A DNA stretch of 64,000 nt from Sphingomonas sp. M1-B02 (GCF_026167525.1 NZ_CP110679.1:1778501-1842500), one strand, 5' to 3'; shown: positions 41,826-52,131, numbered from the stretch's first letter. The notes: generated by a model from the sequence alone, not told the origin. Numbers and translations are program-made.

Positions 41826-43061
41826 TCAATCGAATTCGACCACCAATCGCTCGGCGAACGCCCCATTCTTGGAAAGCCGACCCTCGGCGCCCGCCGCCCG
41901 GCGCAGGTTCGGGCGTACCAGCAGCGGCTTGAGCATCAGATGCAGCGTGGCATGATTGATGTGCCGACCGAAACATTCATGCAGGCCATAGCCGAAATGG
42001 ATATAGTCGCTCGCCGGACGATCGGGGTCGAAGACGCGTGGGTTCGCAACGCGGCGCGGGTCCATCATCGCCGATGCGAAGGCGGCCAGCACGGTGGCGC
42101 CCTTGGGGATCGTGGTGGCATGCCGCGTGCCTTTGGCGATCGTCCAGTCGGTCAGCACTTCGCGCGGCAGGCCCGGCGCGAGCGGATCGAAGCGCATCGC
42201 CTCATAGACATAGCGCCGCAGCCGCTCGTCATCGCCGGCGCGCGCGGCAGCCTGCGCTTCGGCGAGTGCGGCGGGACGGCGGAGCAATTGCTCCATCGCC
42301 TGCGGCACCACCATCGGCGGTTGCGGGGGGCCGCCGACGATGAAGCCCATCAGCGAGGTGCGGATCTGATCGTCGCTATAGCCCGGCTCGCCCGCCGCCT
42401 GCATCGCCAGGCTGCGCGCGAGCACGTCGTCCTTGCCAGGATCGGCGCGGCGACGGTCGATCTCGTCCTGGATATGCGCGCGCAGCGCGGGCGCGATTTC
42501 GTCGACATCGGCGCGCAGCTTGGGGTCGTTGCCACCGTCGGCGAACTGGAATTCGAACAATCGCGTCGCCCATACCCGGAGGTCCCCGCCCGCCGGTTCG
42601 GGCACGCCCAGATAGTCGCTCAGGACGGTGAAGGTGACGCGGCGCACCAGCGTATCGACGACGTCGATCCGCCCGGGCGCGCGATCGACGATCGTCGCTG
42701 CCAGTGCCTCGGTCTGCACCGCCAGCATCGGCAGGTCGGCCGGCAGGACCACCTTGCGCATCGCCGCGACGTCCGCATGATATTGCGGCGTATCGTGCAT
42801 GCCGAGGAAGAAGGGCTGGCCGCCCATGATGACGTCGAGCTTGGGCTTGTAGACCACCCCGAACGCGGCATCGGTGGCGAAGACTTCGCGAACGTCGTCA
42901 TAGCGCGAGGTGAGAACCATGCCGCTGAGCTTCGCGACCGGCTTGACGCGCCGCAGCAGGCTGAAGAACCAGGGCATGGCGGCGAACACAAGCCGCTGGA
43001 TCCACGCCTTGATCCCCTTCGGCCCCGGGCGGAGCACGTCGCGCGAGCTGAGCGCGCTCAT
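41826..43061 (-). CDS. Cytochrome P450 with a non-canonical I-helix
   Basis: The protein has 411 residues. The ExxR pair is in YEAMRFDP and the heme Cys in FGYGLHECFGRHI. The I-helix segment reads GFIVGGPPQPPM, lacking the acid-alcohol pair (usual AGxDTT) used for oxygen activation, so it may be peroxide-driven or a rearrangement enzyme. Its ATG overlaps the DyP stop (ATGA) and it is the third gene of a membrane protein-DyP-P450 operon. Confidence 0.9.
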   Translation of the reverse strand: MSALSSRDVLRPGPKGIKAWIQRLVFAAMPWFFSLLRRVKPVAKLSGMVLTSRYDDVREVFATDAAFGVVYKPKLDVIMGGQPFFLGMHDTPQYHADVAAMRKVVLPADLPMLAVQTEALAATIVDRAPGRIDVVDTLVRRVTFTVLSDYLGVPEPAGGDLRVWATRLFEFQFADGGNDPKLRADVDEIAPALRAHIQDEIDRRRADPGKDDVLARSLAMQAAGEPGYSDDQIRTSLMGFIVGGPPQPPMVVPQAMEQLLRRPAALAEAQAAARAGDDERLRRYVYEAMRFDPLAPGLPREVLTDWTIAKGTRHATTIPKGATVLAAFASAMMDPRRVANPRVFDPDRPASDYIHFGYGLHECFGRHINHATLHLMLKPLLVRPNLRRAAGAEGRLSKNGAFAERLVVEFD

Positions 43062-44671
43062 AAAGCCGCCAGATACCGCAACGCCGGCATGCTCGGGAGG
43101 AAGAAATATTCGCCGCCCGCCATCGAGACGAAGGTGTCGACATGGATGATCCGCCGAATCGGCTCTTCGGGAATCGTGAGATTGCCCTTCGGCCCAAGCA
43201 GCGGATCGACTTCGTCATAGAGCGTCGCGAAATTGGGATTGAGCATCCAGGTCTGCTGGACGAACTCGAACTGGCGAGTGATGTCGGTGTTCAGGCAGAT
43301 GAACAGCAGCCCCCTGTCCTGCCCGTCGTCCTCCAGCGGATCGGCGAGCGTGGTGCCATATTTGCGGCCCCGGCGCAGGATGCGGTGGTTGTTGGCGGCA
43401 TCGAGCAGCGTCTGCTTGGCCGATGGCGTCGGCGCGAGCCCGTCGCGCGGATTACCGCGGCGGACGTGCGAGCCGAGCGGGCAACCGTGCCCATGCACGT
43501 CTCGATCGTAGAAGCCGAAATCATTGTCGGGCTGGCCATATTGGTCGACCGGAAGCACCCCGTCCGGGCACAGCAGATTGCCGTCGACGTCGCGCCCGAT
43601 CACGCGGCTGGCGAGCCACTTGGCATCGATATGGCCGCAATGTTCGGGATCGCGCTTGCAGATGCGATCGGCCGCTTCCGCCATCGAACGCCAGAAGGCG
43701 GCGACGTCCTGCTTGAGCTCGCGCACGGCCATGTAGCTGCCGTCGAGCCCGAGATCGAGAAAGCCCTCGCCGCGCGGGTGGGGGGCGAGGCCAGCCTCGC
43801 GGCCGCTTGGCGTATCTGGCACCACGGGGCCGGGCGCGACTTCGTGGTGGCCATTCACATGGCCCATCAATATCTCGCCGAGAGGAACGCCGTTCCAAGC
43901 GTCCTTCGGCGCCTCGTCGCCGGCCTTGCCCAGCGTGACGGCGCCCGGCTCGAACGGCGCCGGCTGCGATATTCCGTCGGCGAAGCCGAAATGCTCGCGG
44001 GCGATGCCGCGCGCATCCGGGCGCAGATCGAGGTGGAGCCGGTGGACGATCCGGACCTGATGCGGTGCCAGCGCTTCTGTCACTTGCTCGCACCAGGCCT
44101 CGGCGCTGGCTTCGTCCTTTTCGTAGAGCAACAGCAGCGCGTGGACGGTAATCGGCGTGGCGATATGATGCTCGCGGAACAGCTGTTCGTCGTCGCCGAA
44201 TGCGCGCGCCTCCTCCGCGGTGGCGGCGTCGTCCAGCGGGGTGTTGCCGCTCCACTTGGGGCCACCGGGGATGACAGTATCGCACCAGATCCCGTCGCGG
44301 CGATCGCCGAGGCGGCGCAGGCGGTCCTCCTGGAACATCCCCTCCTTGAAGGGACGATCGAACGAGGCGAGCGTGTTCGCATCGAGCCCCATCCGGCGCA
44401 GACCATCCCAGCCGAAGGCGAGGCAGGCCGCACGCGGATCCTTTTCGTCGGCGTCGGTGATCGGGGCGACTTGCTGCAACGCCCGCAACCAGGCGCCACC
44501 GCCCCGCCCCAGCACTCCGTCCCAGCCGAATTCGAGGAACAGCGCGCGTCCGCTCGGCAGCGACGCGAAGCCGCTCACGACCAGCCCCTGGGTCAATTTG
44601 TCGTGCGGCGGGGCGAGCCGCCAGCTGGGCGGCCCCTTCTTGCGCGGCGCGCTCACAGGTCGAGGATCCAT
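43058..44671 (-). CDS. DyP-type heme peroxidase
   Basis: The protein has 537 residues, longer than usual DyPs. The GxxDG motif appears as HFGFADGISQP with the catalytic Asp, and the heme-binding His/Arg region as GCPLGSHVRRGNPRD. No Tat or Sec signal is evident, so it should be cytoplasmic or membrane-associated. It overlaps its upstream membrane-protein gene by 19 bases and the P450 by four, suggesting a coordinated complex or pathway. Confidence 0.93.
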   Translation of the reverse strand: MDPRPVSAPRKKGPPSWRLAPPHDKLTQGLVVSGFASLPSGRALFLEFGWDGVLGRGGGAWLRALQQVAPITDADEKDPRAACLAFGWDGLRRMGLDANTLASFDRPFKEGMFQEDRLRRLGDRRDGIWCDTVIPGGPKWSGNTPLDDAATAEEARAFGDDEQLFREHHIATPITVHALLLLYEKDEASAEAWCEQVTEALAPHQVRIVHRLHLDLRPDARGIAREHFGFADGISQPAPFEPGAVTLGKAGDEAPKDAWNGVPLGEILMGHVNGHHEVAPGPVVPDTPSGREAGLAPHPRGEGFLDLGLDGSYMAVRELKQDVAAFWRSMAEAADRICKRDPEHCGHIDAKWLASRVIGRDVDGNLLCPDGVLPVDQYGQPDNDFGFYDRDVHGHGCPLGSHVRRGNPRDGLAPTPSAKQTLLDAANNHRILRRGRKYGTTLADPLEDDGQDRGLLFICLNTDITRQFEFVQQTWMLNPNFATLYDEVDPLLGPKGNLTIPEEPIRRIIHVDTFVSMAGGEYFFLPSMPALRYLAAL

Positions 44672-46278
44672 GCGGCGGCCTCCTTGGGGGTGAGCGTTCG
44701 CTTGCGCAGGCCGATGGCGATGCGGAAATTGCGCTCGATCTGATCGGCGGTGAGATCCTTATAGGCCGAATACCAGAAGCGGCTGACGGTCATCGAATGC
44801 CGCGCCCACTCCTTGAACTGGCGTCCGTGGCTCGCGCCGTCCTTCACCAGGAAGCGCGTCGGCGGGAAGCCGACGCCACAACTCCAGGCAAGCGTGAGGC
44901 CGGCATGCGCCTTCTCGATGAAGTCATCGAGATAGCTTTCCCAGGCCTGGTCGAAGTTCGAGAAGAACATCAGTCGGCTGCCATTGTTGACCCGCGCCCA
45001 ATGCGCGAAATGGATCGTCCGCATCGAGCCGAGATAGCCTTGCCGCGCGATGATGCGCAGCAGCAGCCCGAGCCCGAAATGCCCGACGCGGATGATGATC
45101 GCGCGGAGCATGCCCGGCTTGATCAGCACGACCGAGCCCATGTGGTTCTGGGGGATCCAGTCCTCGCGCCGGGCCATTTCGCGCAGCATGCGCGGATCGA
45201 CCGGCGGGGCGTCCTGCGCCGAATCGCCACGCTCGAGCGTGCGCAGCCAGAGGATCAGCCCGGCCAGCATGACCGGCAGGCTGAGCAGCCCCCAACCAAG
45301 CCAGACGAGCATGCCATACCAAGCGGCATCGAGCGACTGGCCGGCGAGAAGCAGCGCGAGCGGGACCAGGACGGCGGCGGCCACCAAGACGTAGAGCAGC
45401 AGGAACAGCACGAGCGGCAGGGCCAGTCGCACGAACAGCTTTAGGAAGCTGAAACTGGTCTGGATCGCCGTTCCCGGGAGGGCAACGCCGATCTTCTTCA
45501 GAAGCAGCGCGAAGATCACGAAGCTTACGCCCAAAAGGATCAGATAACGCTCCCAGGGCAACGCCAGGCTGAGGATCAGGCCGGGGATGGTCAGGACCAG
45601 AACCGTTCCCAGCACGAAGGCGATCAGGCGAAGCCAATCGCCGATATTCTCGAGCAACGTTATGCGCTGGGGTGCAGGTTGCTCAAGCCAGGGGAAGGCC
45701 GGCACGAGCGCCGCGCGGAGGCGGGCGTGGATCTCGACCGGGGACAGCCGGCGATAGGGATTGGGGCCGTCGACATTGGCGGAGACGAGCTCGTCGCGCG
45801 ACGCCAGAAACAGCTTTCCCTCGGCGAGGATGCGATCGCGCGGCATGCCGCGATTGCCGTGATGATAGACCGACGGTGTCAGTGTCCGCGCTTCGAGATA
45901 GGGCGCGATCGGCGCGCGCGCATCGAGCGCGGTGATCGAATCGAACAGCGGTCCATCATTGTCGAGCGGGCGCTTGCAGCAGCGCAGCATCGTGCGGAGA
46001 TCGGGACCGATCGCCGATTCGAGCTGGTTCCAGAAGGGCCCCGGCCGGCCGTCGAAATTGGCTTCGATGACGAACAGCGGGTCGTAATCGAAGCCGGGGA
46101 AGACGCTGAGCGACAGGAAATGAAGCGCGGGCACGAGGTTCAGGAAATCGGCGAAGGGCCCCTTCCCACCCGAGGGATCGCGGCTGCGGCGATCGCGCAG
46201 TCCGTCGAGCAGGCCCGATAGATGGTCATAGCTCTCAGGCTTGACTTCAAGCGCCACGGACAAGGTGGTTTGCCGCAT
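44653..46278 (-). CDS. Membrane protein linked to DyP and P450
   Basis: The ATG at 46278 gives 541 residues. Soluble N- and C-terminal parts flank about five hydrophobic helices (LIAFVLGTVLVLTIPGLILSL, YLILLGVSFVIFALLL, LVLFLLLYVLVAAAVLVPLAL, MLVWLGWGLLSLPVMLAGLILW). The N-part (FLSLSVFPGFDYDPLFVIEANFDG) and the C-part (RLMFFSNFDQAWESYLDDFIEKAHAGLTLAWS) resemble each other and the ferredoxin-like barrel halves of dimeric heme-peroxidase folds. No heme motif is visible. It may be the membrane anchor or sensor for the DyP-P450 pair. Confidence 0.82.
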   Translation of the reverse strand: MRQTTLSVALEVKPESYDHLSGLLDGLRDRRSRDPSGGKGPFADFLNLVPALHFLSLSVFPGFDYDPLFVIEANFDGRPGPFWNQLESAIGPDLRTMLRCCKRPLDNDGPLFDSITALDARAPIAPYLEARTLTPSVYHHGNRGMPRDRILAEGKLFLASRDELVSANVDGPNPYRRLSPVEIHARLRAALVPAFPWLEQPAPQRITLLENIGDWLRLIAFVLGTVLVLTIPGLILSLALPWERYLILLGVSFVIFALLLKKIGVALPGTAIQTSFSFLKLFVRLALPLVLFLLLYVLVAAAVLVPLALLLAGQSLDAAWYGMLVWLGWGLLSLPVMLAGLILWLRTLERGDSAQDAPPVDPRMLREMARREDWIPQNHMGSVVLIKPGMLRAIIIRVGHFGLGLLLRIIARQGYLGSMRTIHFAHWARVNNGSRLMFFSNFDQAWESYLDDFIEKAHAGLTLAWSCGVGFPPTRFLVKDGASHGRQFKEWARHSMTVSRFWYSAYKDLTADQIERNFRIAIGLRKRTLTPKEAAAWILDL

Positions 46279-46572
46279 GCGTGTCCCCCAAGACACGGCG
46301 CACCCCCCTGGCACGCCGCGTGTCGTGCGCCGTTGTCTCACAGTCGATCCGAAATGAATAGAAAAGAAGCGGCTTCCGCCGACAGGCTCGAATAATAGCG
46401 AAGGCTCACCCGCACAGTGAGATGCCAGTGCAGATTAAGTCATTGGTAAATAATGATGACCACGCGTTCTTGGGAAGCTCCGTCGGGGCTGCGGGGGAGT
46501 GAAATCGCCCGGAACACAGCAGAGTGCCACCCGTTGAGGGGCCGAACCTATATAGAATCAGGAACGCAGATC

Positions 46573-46968
46573 ATGGCCGCAGCCAAAAAGCCCACCAAGA
46601 CCCGTACGCCCTCGACAAGCGCCAAACCGGCCGCCGGCGCTAAGGCCGGCAGCCGATCAGGCTTGGGCCTCTTCTCGCTGACCGCAATTGCCGGCGTCGC
46701 GGCGGCGGGGTTGTTCGGCCTGTTCAAGCTGGGCAAAAATGCGGCCGCCGGGCGCGGCGGGGAACATGTCCCGACCGACCTGATGGGCGACGTCCATCCG
46801 GACGGCAGCGCACGCGCGATCGAGGCGTTCCGCCCTGACCCCACCGCGCCGATCCCCGCAAGCGAGCGCGACGCCTTCCGCCCCGCGCTGGCGGGCGCTC
46901 AGGCGCCTACGCTGGTTGCCGGTCAAGCGAACGACATCCCGCAGCGGGCCGGCGTGACCCCGGCCTGA
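46573..46968 (+). CDS. Hypothetical single-pass membrane protein
   Basis: The ATG at 46573 gives 131 residues: a basic, Ala/Lys/Thr-rich N-terminus, one hydrophobic helix (LGLFSLTAIAGVAAAGLFGLF) and an acidic/Pro-rich tail with APIPASERDAFRPALAGA. I do not recognise it. The region 46279-46572 between it and the divergent membrane-protein gene should contain both promoters; nothing else is visible there. Confidence 0.6.
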   Translation: MAAAKKPTKTRTPSTSAKPAAGAKAGSRSGLGLFSLTAIAGVAAAGLFGLFKLGKNAAAGRGGEHVPTDLMGDVHPDGSARAIEAFRPDPTAPIPASERDAFRPALAGAQAPTLVAGQANDIPQRAGVTPA

Positions 46969-47042
46969 TTTCCGCCACGGCGATAGACCCCGATCTTAGG
47001 CAACGCTATTTTCGGTGCCCCGGGTCCGCGAAGGAGACGATC

Positions 47043-47468
47043 ATGACAACACGTACTGCAACCGCACGCTATGTTGGTTTCGGCAAAGAGGGCAAAGGCC
47101 AGATCAGCACCCAGTCCGGAGTGCTCGACGCCACCCCTTATGGCTTCAACACCCGCTTCGGCGATGAGAAGGGCTCAAACCCCGAGGAACTGATTGCCGC
47201 GGCGCATGCGAGCTGTTTCACGATGGCACTGAGCTTCGCGCTGGCCAAGGCCGGCTTCAGCGACGGCACGCTGGAGACAAGTGCGGCGGTGAAACTCGAA
47301 GCCGAGGGCGACGGATTCACAGTGACCCGATCGGACCTGACGCTGAAGGCCGAGGTGCCGGGGATCGCACCCGACCAATTCGAGGCGCTCGCCGCAGGCG
47401 CGAAAGCGAACTGCCCGATTTCCAAGCTGCTCAACGCCGAGATTACGCTCACGCACACACTGGCCTGA
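47043..47468 (+). CDS. OsmC-family peroxiredoxin-like protein
   Basis: The protein has 141 residues with the OsmC fold and both redox cysteines, in [15 protein letters not shown] and [18 protein letters not shown]. It reduces organic hydroperoxides. The start ATG has GGAGAC shortly upstream. It precedes the molybdenum oxidoreductase operon by 113 bases. Confidence 0.93.
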   Translation: MTTRTATARYVGFGKEGKGQISTQSGVLDATPYGFNTRFGDEKGSNPEELIAAAHASCFTMALSFALAKAGFSDGTLETSAAVKLEAEGDGFTVTRSDLTLKAEVPGIAPDQFEALAAGAKANCPISKLLNAEITLTHTLA

Positions 47469-47581
47469 CAGGGAATTGCGCCATGGCCGAACCAGCTCCC
47501 GCCTTTTTGCAGGACGGCGGACCCTCCGTCACGCCCGATCGTTGGCGTAACGAAAATATTCGACAAAGGACTGAATGGTTT

Positions 47582-48217
47582 ATGGGCGAAAGCGCACAAT
47601 TCGGGGTGTCGCGTCGCGGCGTGTTGGCAGGCGGTGCGGCTTCAGTCGCCGTATCGGCGGTGCCGGCTGCAGCCGCACAGACTGCGCCAATCGGAGCGCC
47701 GCCGGCGCTTGCGAAGATGGCCTTCGAGGTGAATGGCAAGCGCGAGACGCTGGAGCTCGACACCCGAACCACGCTGCTCGACGCGCTGCGCGAACATCTG
47801 AAACTCACCGGCACCAAGAAGGGCTGCGACCATGGCCAGTGCGGCGCCTGCACCGTGCTGGTCGACGGCGTCCGGATCAACAGCTGCCTTAGCCTGGCGG
47901 TGATGCACGAAGGCGACAAGATCACCACGGTGGAGGGTCTTGGCACGCCGGGAGACCTGCATCCGATGCAGGCCGCATTCGTGAAGCATGACGGTTATCA
48001 GTGCGGCTATTGCACCCCCGGCCAGATCTGCTCGGCGGTGGCCACGCTCAGCGAGATCAAGGCGGGCATCCCCAGCCATGTCACCGAGGACCTGATGGCG
48101 AAGCCGCGCGCGACCAATGACGAGATGCGCGAGCGGATGAGCGGCAATATCTGTCGCTGCGGGGCCTATTCCAACATCCTCGAGGCGATGAACGAAGTCG
48201 CGGGAGGCCGCTCGTGA
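47582..48217 (+). CDS. paoA: Aldehyde oxidoreductase iron-sulphur subunit
   Basis: The ATG at 47582 gives 211 residues with a Tat signal ([24 protein letters not shown]); an ATG at 47483 would extend it without extra homology. Two 2Fe-2S domains are clear: the plant-ferredoxin type ([18 protein letters not shown]) and the C-terminal type ([28 protein letters not shown]). It resembles PaoA/YagT, so the complex should be periplasmic. Confidence 0.92.
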   Translation: MGESAQFGVSRRGVLAGGAASVAVSAVPAAAAQTAPIGAPPALAKMAFEVNGKRETLELDTRTTLLDALREHLKLTGTKKGCDHGQCGACTVLVDGVRINSCLSLAVMHEGDKITTVEGLGTPGDLHPMQAAFVKHDGYQCGYCTPGQICSAVATLSEIKAGIPSHVTEDLMAKPRATNDEMRERMSGNICRCGAYSNILEAMNEVAGGRS

Positions 48218-49164
48218 AGGCCTTCACCTACGAACGCGCCGCATCCCCCGCACAGGCGGCAGCCGCAGCCTTGCGCATGCAGGGCGCGCGCTTCATCGCC
48301 GGCGGGACCAACCTGCTCGACCTCATGAAGCTGCAGATCGAGACGCCGACCCATCTGATCGACGTCAACGGGCTCGGCCTCGACGACATTTCCAAAACCG
48401 AAGAGGGCGGGCTGAGGATCGGCGCGCTGGTGCGCAACACCACCCTCGCCGCGGACAAGACCGTGCGGCGCGACTATGGCGTGCTCAGCCGCGCCTTGCT
48501 CTCGGGCGCCAGCGGCCAGCTGCGCAACAAGGCGACGACCGCGGGCAATCTGCTCCAGCGCACCCGCTGCCCCTATTTCTACGACACCAACCAGCCCTGT
48601 AACAAGCGCCAGCCGGGCTCGGGCTGTGCGGCGATCGGCGGCTATAGCCGCCAGCTCGCGGTTATCGGCACCAGCGACGCCTGCATCGCCACGCACCCCA
48701 GCGACATGGCAGTGGCGATGCGGCTGCTCGACGCGAAAGTGGAAACGGTGAAGGCCGATGGCGCGACCCGCGCGATTCCGATGTCGCAATTCCATCGCCT
48801 CCCGGGCGATACGCCGCATATCGACACGGTGCTCGAGCCGGGCGAGCTGATCACCGCGGTGACTCTGCCCAAGCCGATCGGCGGCACCCACATCTATCGC
48901 AAGGTGCGTGATCGTGCCTCCTACGCCTTCGCACTCGTCTCGGTCGCGGCCGTGGTCCAGAAGGACGGCAGCGGTCGGGTCGCCGTCGGCGGCATCGCAC
49001 ACAAGCCATGGCGGGTCGAAGCAGCCGAAGCGGAACTGCCGCGCGGCGCGAAGGCGGTCGCCGGATCGCTGCTGGCCGGCGCCAAACCCTCCCACGACAA
49101 TTCCTTCAAGATCCCGCTTGTCGAGCGCACGCTCGCCGCGGTCATCGCCGAAGCGAAGGGCTGA
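48214..49164 (+). CDS. paoB: Aldehyde oxidoreductase FAD-binding subunit
   Basis: A GTG overlaps the paoA stop (GTGA). The 316-residue protein has the FAD motifs [15 protein letters not shown] and [22 protein letters not shown], followed by a Cys-rich insertion ([20 protein letters not shown]) that in PaoB binds an extra 4Fe-4S cluster. It has no export signal of its own and would travel with PaoA through Tat. Confidence 0.92.
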   Translation: MKAFTYERAASPAQAAAAALRMQGARFIAGGTNLLDLMKLQIETPTHLIDVNGLGLDDISKTEEGGLRIGALVRNTTLAADKTVRRDYGVLSRALLSGASGQLRNKATTAGNLLQRTRCPYFYDTNQPCNKRQPGSGCAAIGGYSRQLAVIGTSDACIATHPSDMAVAMRLLDAKVETVKADGATRAIPMSQFHRLPGDTPHIDTVLEPGELITAVTLPKPIGGTHIYRKVRDRASYAFALVSVAAVVQKDGSGRVAVGGIAHKPWRVEAAEAELPRGAKAVAGSLLAGAKPSHDNSFKIPLVERTLAAVIAEAKG

Positions 49165-49169
49165 AACCC

Positions 49170-51374
49170 ATGAAGTTCGACAAACCCGCCGGCACCAATC
49201 CGATCGACCAGCTCAAGGTGATCGGCAAGCCGCACGACCGCATCGATGGCCCGCGCAAGACCAGCGGCACCGCGCCTTATGCCTATGAGCATCACGACGC
49301 CGTCCCCAACCAGGCCTATGGCCAGATCGTCGGATCGGCGATCGCCAAGGGCCGGATCGCCTCGATCGACCTGAGCGAGGCCAAGGCCGCGCCGGGCGTG
49401 CTCGCGATCGTCACCGCCGAAAATGCCGGCAAGCTGGGCAAGGGTGACAACAACACCGCCAAGCTGCTCGGTGGACCCGAGATCGACCATTATCACCAGG
49501 CGGTCGCGGTCGTCGTCGCCGAGACGTTCGAGCAGGCGCGCGCCGCCGCGGCACTGGTGCGAGTGGAATATACGCGCGGCAAGGGTCGCTTCGACCTGGC
49601 GACCGAGCTCAAATCGGCGCCGCTCAAGGGCGACGACGAGAATGAGCCGGTCGACAAGGTCGGCGACTTCGAAGGCGCGTTCCAGCGCGCTGCGGTGAAG
49701 CTCGATGCGACCTACTCCACGCCCGACCAGACGCATGCGATGATGGAGCCGCACGCGACCATTGCAGCGTGGGAAGGCGACCAACTGACGTTGTGGACGT
49801 CGAACCAGATGATCGCCTGGGGCGTCGGCGACGTCGCGTTGACGCTCGGCATCCCCAAGGAGAAGGTCAGGCTGATCTCGCCTTATATCGGCGGCGGATT
49901 TGGCGGGAAGCTGTTCGTCCGCGCCGATGCGGTGCTGGCGGCGCTGGGCGCGAAGGCGGCCGGCCGTCCGGTCAAGCTCGCGCTCGCGCGGCCGATGATC
50001 GCCAACAACACCACCCATCGCCCGGCGACCATCCAGCGCATCCGGATCGGCGCGGGTACCGATGGCAGGATCAGCGCAATCGCGCATGAGAGCGGATCGG
50101 GGGATCTGCCCGACGGCGGGCCGGAGACCGCGGTGGCGCAGACCAAGTTGCTGTATGCGGGCGCCAACCGGCTGACTTCGATGCGGCTGGCAGTGCTCGA
50201 TTTGCCCGAGGGCAATGCGATGCGCGCGCCCGGCGAGGCGCCGGGCATGATGGCGCTCGAAGTGGCGATGGACGAGATGGCCGAGAAGCTCGGCATGGAT
50301 CCGGTCGAGTTCCGCATCGTCAACGATACTCAGGTCGATCCCGAGAAGCCCGACCGCCCCTTCTCGCAGCGCAACATGATCCAATGCCTGCGCACCGGCG
50401 CGGATCGCTTCGGCTGGAGCAAGCGCAGCGCCAGGCCGGCGCAGCGCCGCGACGGCAAATGGCTGGTCGGCATGGGCATGGCGGTCGGCTTCCGCAACAA
50501 TCTGTTGATGAAGTCGGCGGCGCGGGTGCGGCTGGATGCCAAGGGCATCGTCACGGTCGAGACCGACATGACCGACATCGGCACCGGCAGCTATACGATC
50601 CTCGCCCAGACCGCGGCGGAGACGATGGGGCTCGATCTCGACCAGATCGTCGTGACGCTCGGCGATTCGAGCTTCCCGGCCTCGGCCGGATCGGGCGGGC
50701 AATGGGGCGCCAACAATTCGACCGCCGGCGTCTATGCGGCATGCATGAAGCTGCGCGAAGCGGTCGCGCAGAAGCTTGGTTTCAACACCGGCGAAGTCGA
50801 ATTTGCCGACGGCAAGGTCCGCGCCGGCAATCGCAGCGTCAAGCTGGCGGAGGCGGCCAAGGACGGCCCGGTCATTGCCGAGGATCACATCGAATATGGC
50901 GATCTCGACAAGAAGTATCAGCAATCGACCTTTGCCGGCCACTTTGTCGAGGCTGCAGTCGACGCCTATACCGGCGAAGTCCGGATCCGGCGCATGCTGG
51001 CGGTCTGTTCGGCCGGCCGCATGCTCAATCCCAAGTCGGCGCGCAGCCAGGTGATCGGCGCGATGACGATGGGCGTCGGCGCGGCGCTGATGGAAGAGCT
51101 CGCGGTCGACAAGCGCTTCGGCTTCTTCGTCAATCACGATCTCGCCGGATATGAAGTGCCGGTCCATGCCGACATTCCGCACCAGGAAGTCATCTTCCTC
51201 GACGAGGTCGATCCGATCTCTTCGCCGATGAAGGCCAAGGGTGTCGGCGAGCTGGGCCTGTGCGGCGTAGGCGCGGCGATTGCCAACGCGATCTACAACG
51301 CCACCGGGGTGCGCGTGCGCGATTATCCGATCACCTTGGACAAGCACCTGGAACGACTGCCGGCGGTGGCCTGA
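49170..51374 (+). CDS. paoC: Aldehyde oxidoreductase molybdenum-binding subunit
   Basis: The ATG at 49170 gives 734 residues of the xanthine-dehydrogenase-family large subunit: KTSGTAPYAYEHH, ENAGKLGKG, IGGGFGGKLFVRADAVLA, RAPGEAPGMMALEVAMDE, SGGQWGANNSTAGVY and the catalytic-Glu region GVGELGLCGVGAAIANA. It oxidises aldehydes with molybdopterin cytosine dinucleotide. The cofactor chaperone gene (paoD type) is not visible within the window. Confidence 0.93.
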   Translation: MKFDKPAGTNPIDQLKVIGKPHDRIDGPRKTSGTAPYAYEHHDAVPNQAYGQIVGSAIAKGRIASIDLSEAKAAPGVLAIVTAENAGKLGKGDNNTAKLLGGPEIDHYHQAVAVVVAETFEQARAAAALVRVEYTRGKGRFDLATELKSAPLKGDDENEPVDKVGDFEGAFQRAAVKLDATYSTPDQTHAMMEPHATIAAWEGDQLTLWTSNQMIAWGVGDVALTLGIPKEKVRLISPYIGGGFGGKLFVRADAVLAALGAKAAGRPVKLALARPMIANNTTHRPATIQRIRIGAGTDGRISAIAHESGSGDLPDGGPETAVAQTKLLYAGANRLTSMRLAVLDLPEGNAMRAPGEAPGMMALEVAMDEMAEKLGMDPVEFRIVNDTQVDPEKPDRPFSQRNMIQCLRTGADRFGWSKRSARPAQRRDGKWLVGMGMAVGFRNNLLMKSAARVRLDAKGIVTVETDMTDIGTGSYTILAQTAAETMGLDLDQIVVTLGDSSFPASAGSGGQWGANNSTAGVYAACMKLREAVAQKLGFNTGEVEFADGKVRAGNRSVKLAEAAKDGPVIAEDHIEYGDLDKKYQQSTFAGHFVEAAVDAYTGEVRIRRMLAVCSAGRMLNPKSARSQVIGAMTMGVGAALMEELAVDKRFGFFVNHDLAGYEVPVHADIPHQEVIFLDEVDPISSPMKAKGVGELGLCGVGAAIANAIYNATGVRVRDYPITLDKHLERLPAVA

Positions 51375-51395
51375 GGAACCGCCGCGGCCTTGCGG

Positions 51396-52103
51396 TCAGC
51401 GACAGTCCGTCGTCAGATAATGGTCCAGGATCTTGCGGGCGCTCAGGATATGCTTGGCGAAGACCGTCGCGCCCGGCAGGGGATCGCCAAGCGTCGCTAG
51501 CGCCTCGCGGCTTAGCCGGTAGGAGCGGCAGGAGACCGCCGTCTCCCCCTTGAAGCCGTGATACTGGCCCTCGCATAAGCGCGCCAACCCGACCATCGTT
51601 TGCCGGAGATATTCGGCGGTGGTAAGCAAGGTACAGGTCTTCGCAAGCGCATCGATCTGCGCAGCCCTCATCGGGTCGTCGGCCTTCATGTCCATCAGCG
51701 CAACAATCTCGTCGGTCATGATGCGGAGCAGATCCTCGAAGGCGCTGTTCTTCGCCTCGAGCATCGCGTCCTCCGGAGCCGCGGCGGAAGTGGCCGCAGG
51801 GCCTCCACCGAAACACAACTCGCGCGGATCGAGGCCGATCAGGCTCTCATAGTCCACCCGCTGCCACCAGTCGCAGGCGAGCTGCTTGTTGCCGCGGCTG
51901 GCCGCGAATGCACGGTTGACCAGCGCGCGGCGGAGCGAGCCCTCGCTGAACACCCTGTTGATCGCAGTGCCGGTTTTGCCAACCCGCTGGCCGACCGAGC
52001 GGATCCCTCCCGCCTGCCACCCGGCTTCCGCAACGAGTTCGGTCGCCGCCTGAAGATAGGTCTCGCGCAGACCTGCCCAATGATCGTCGGTGTATCGCGG
52101 CAT
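51396..52103 (-). CDS. TetR-like transcriptional regulator
   Basis: The ATG at 52103 gives 235 residues. The N-terminal HTH (YLQAATELVAEAGWQAGGIRSVGQRVGKTGTAINRVFSEGSLRRALVNRAF) is TetR-like; the rest is a helical ligand domain without recognisable motif. It is convergent with paoC, 22 bases apart, and may control the oxidoreductase. The Gly-rich HTH is divergent from typical TetR recognition helices. Confidence 0.72.
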   Translation of the reverse strand: MPRYTDDHWAGLRETYLQAATELVAEAGWQAGGIRSVGQRVGKTGTAINRVFSEGSLRRALVNRAFAASRGNKQLACDWWQRVDYESLIGLDPRELCFGGGPAATSAAAPEDAMLEAKNSAFEDLLRIMTDEIVALMDMKADDPMRAAQIDALAKTCTLLTTAEYLRQTMVGLARLCEGQYHGFKGETAVSCRSYRLSREALATLGDPLPGATVFAKHILSARKILDHYLTTDCR

Positions 52104-52131
52104 AGGACCAGTATAGTGTGGATTACACCCG

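Noticed and set aside
48921..51347. 808-residue frame antisense to paoB-paoC
   Set aside because: The paoBC frames have full family motifs; the antisense product has no recognisable fold and an Arg/His-rich composition.
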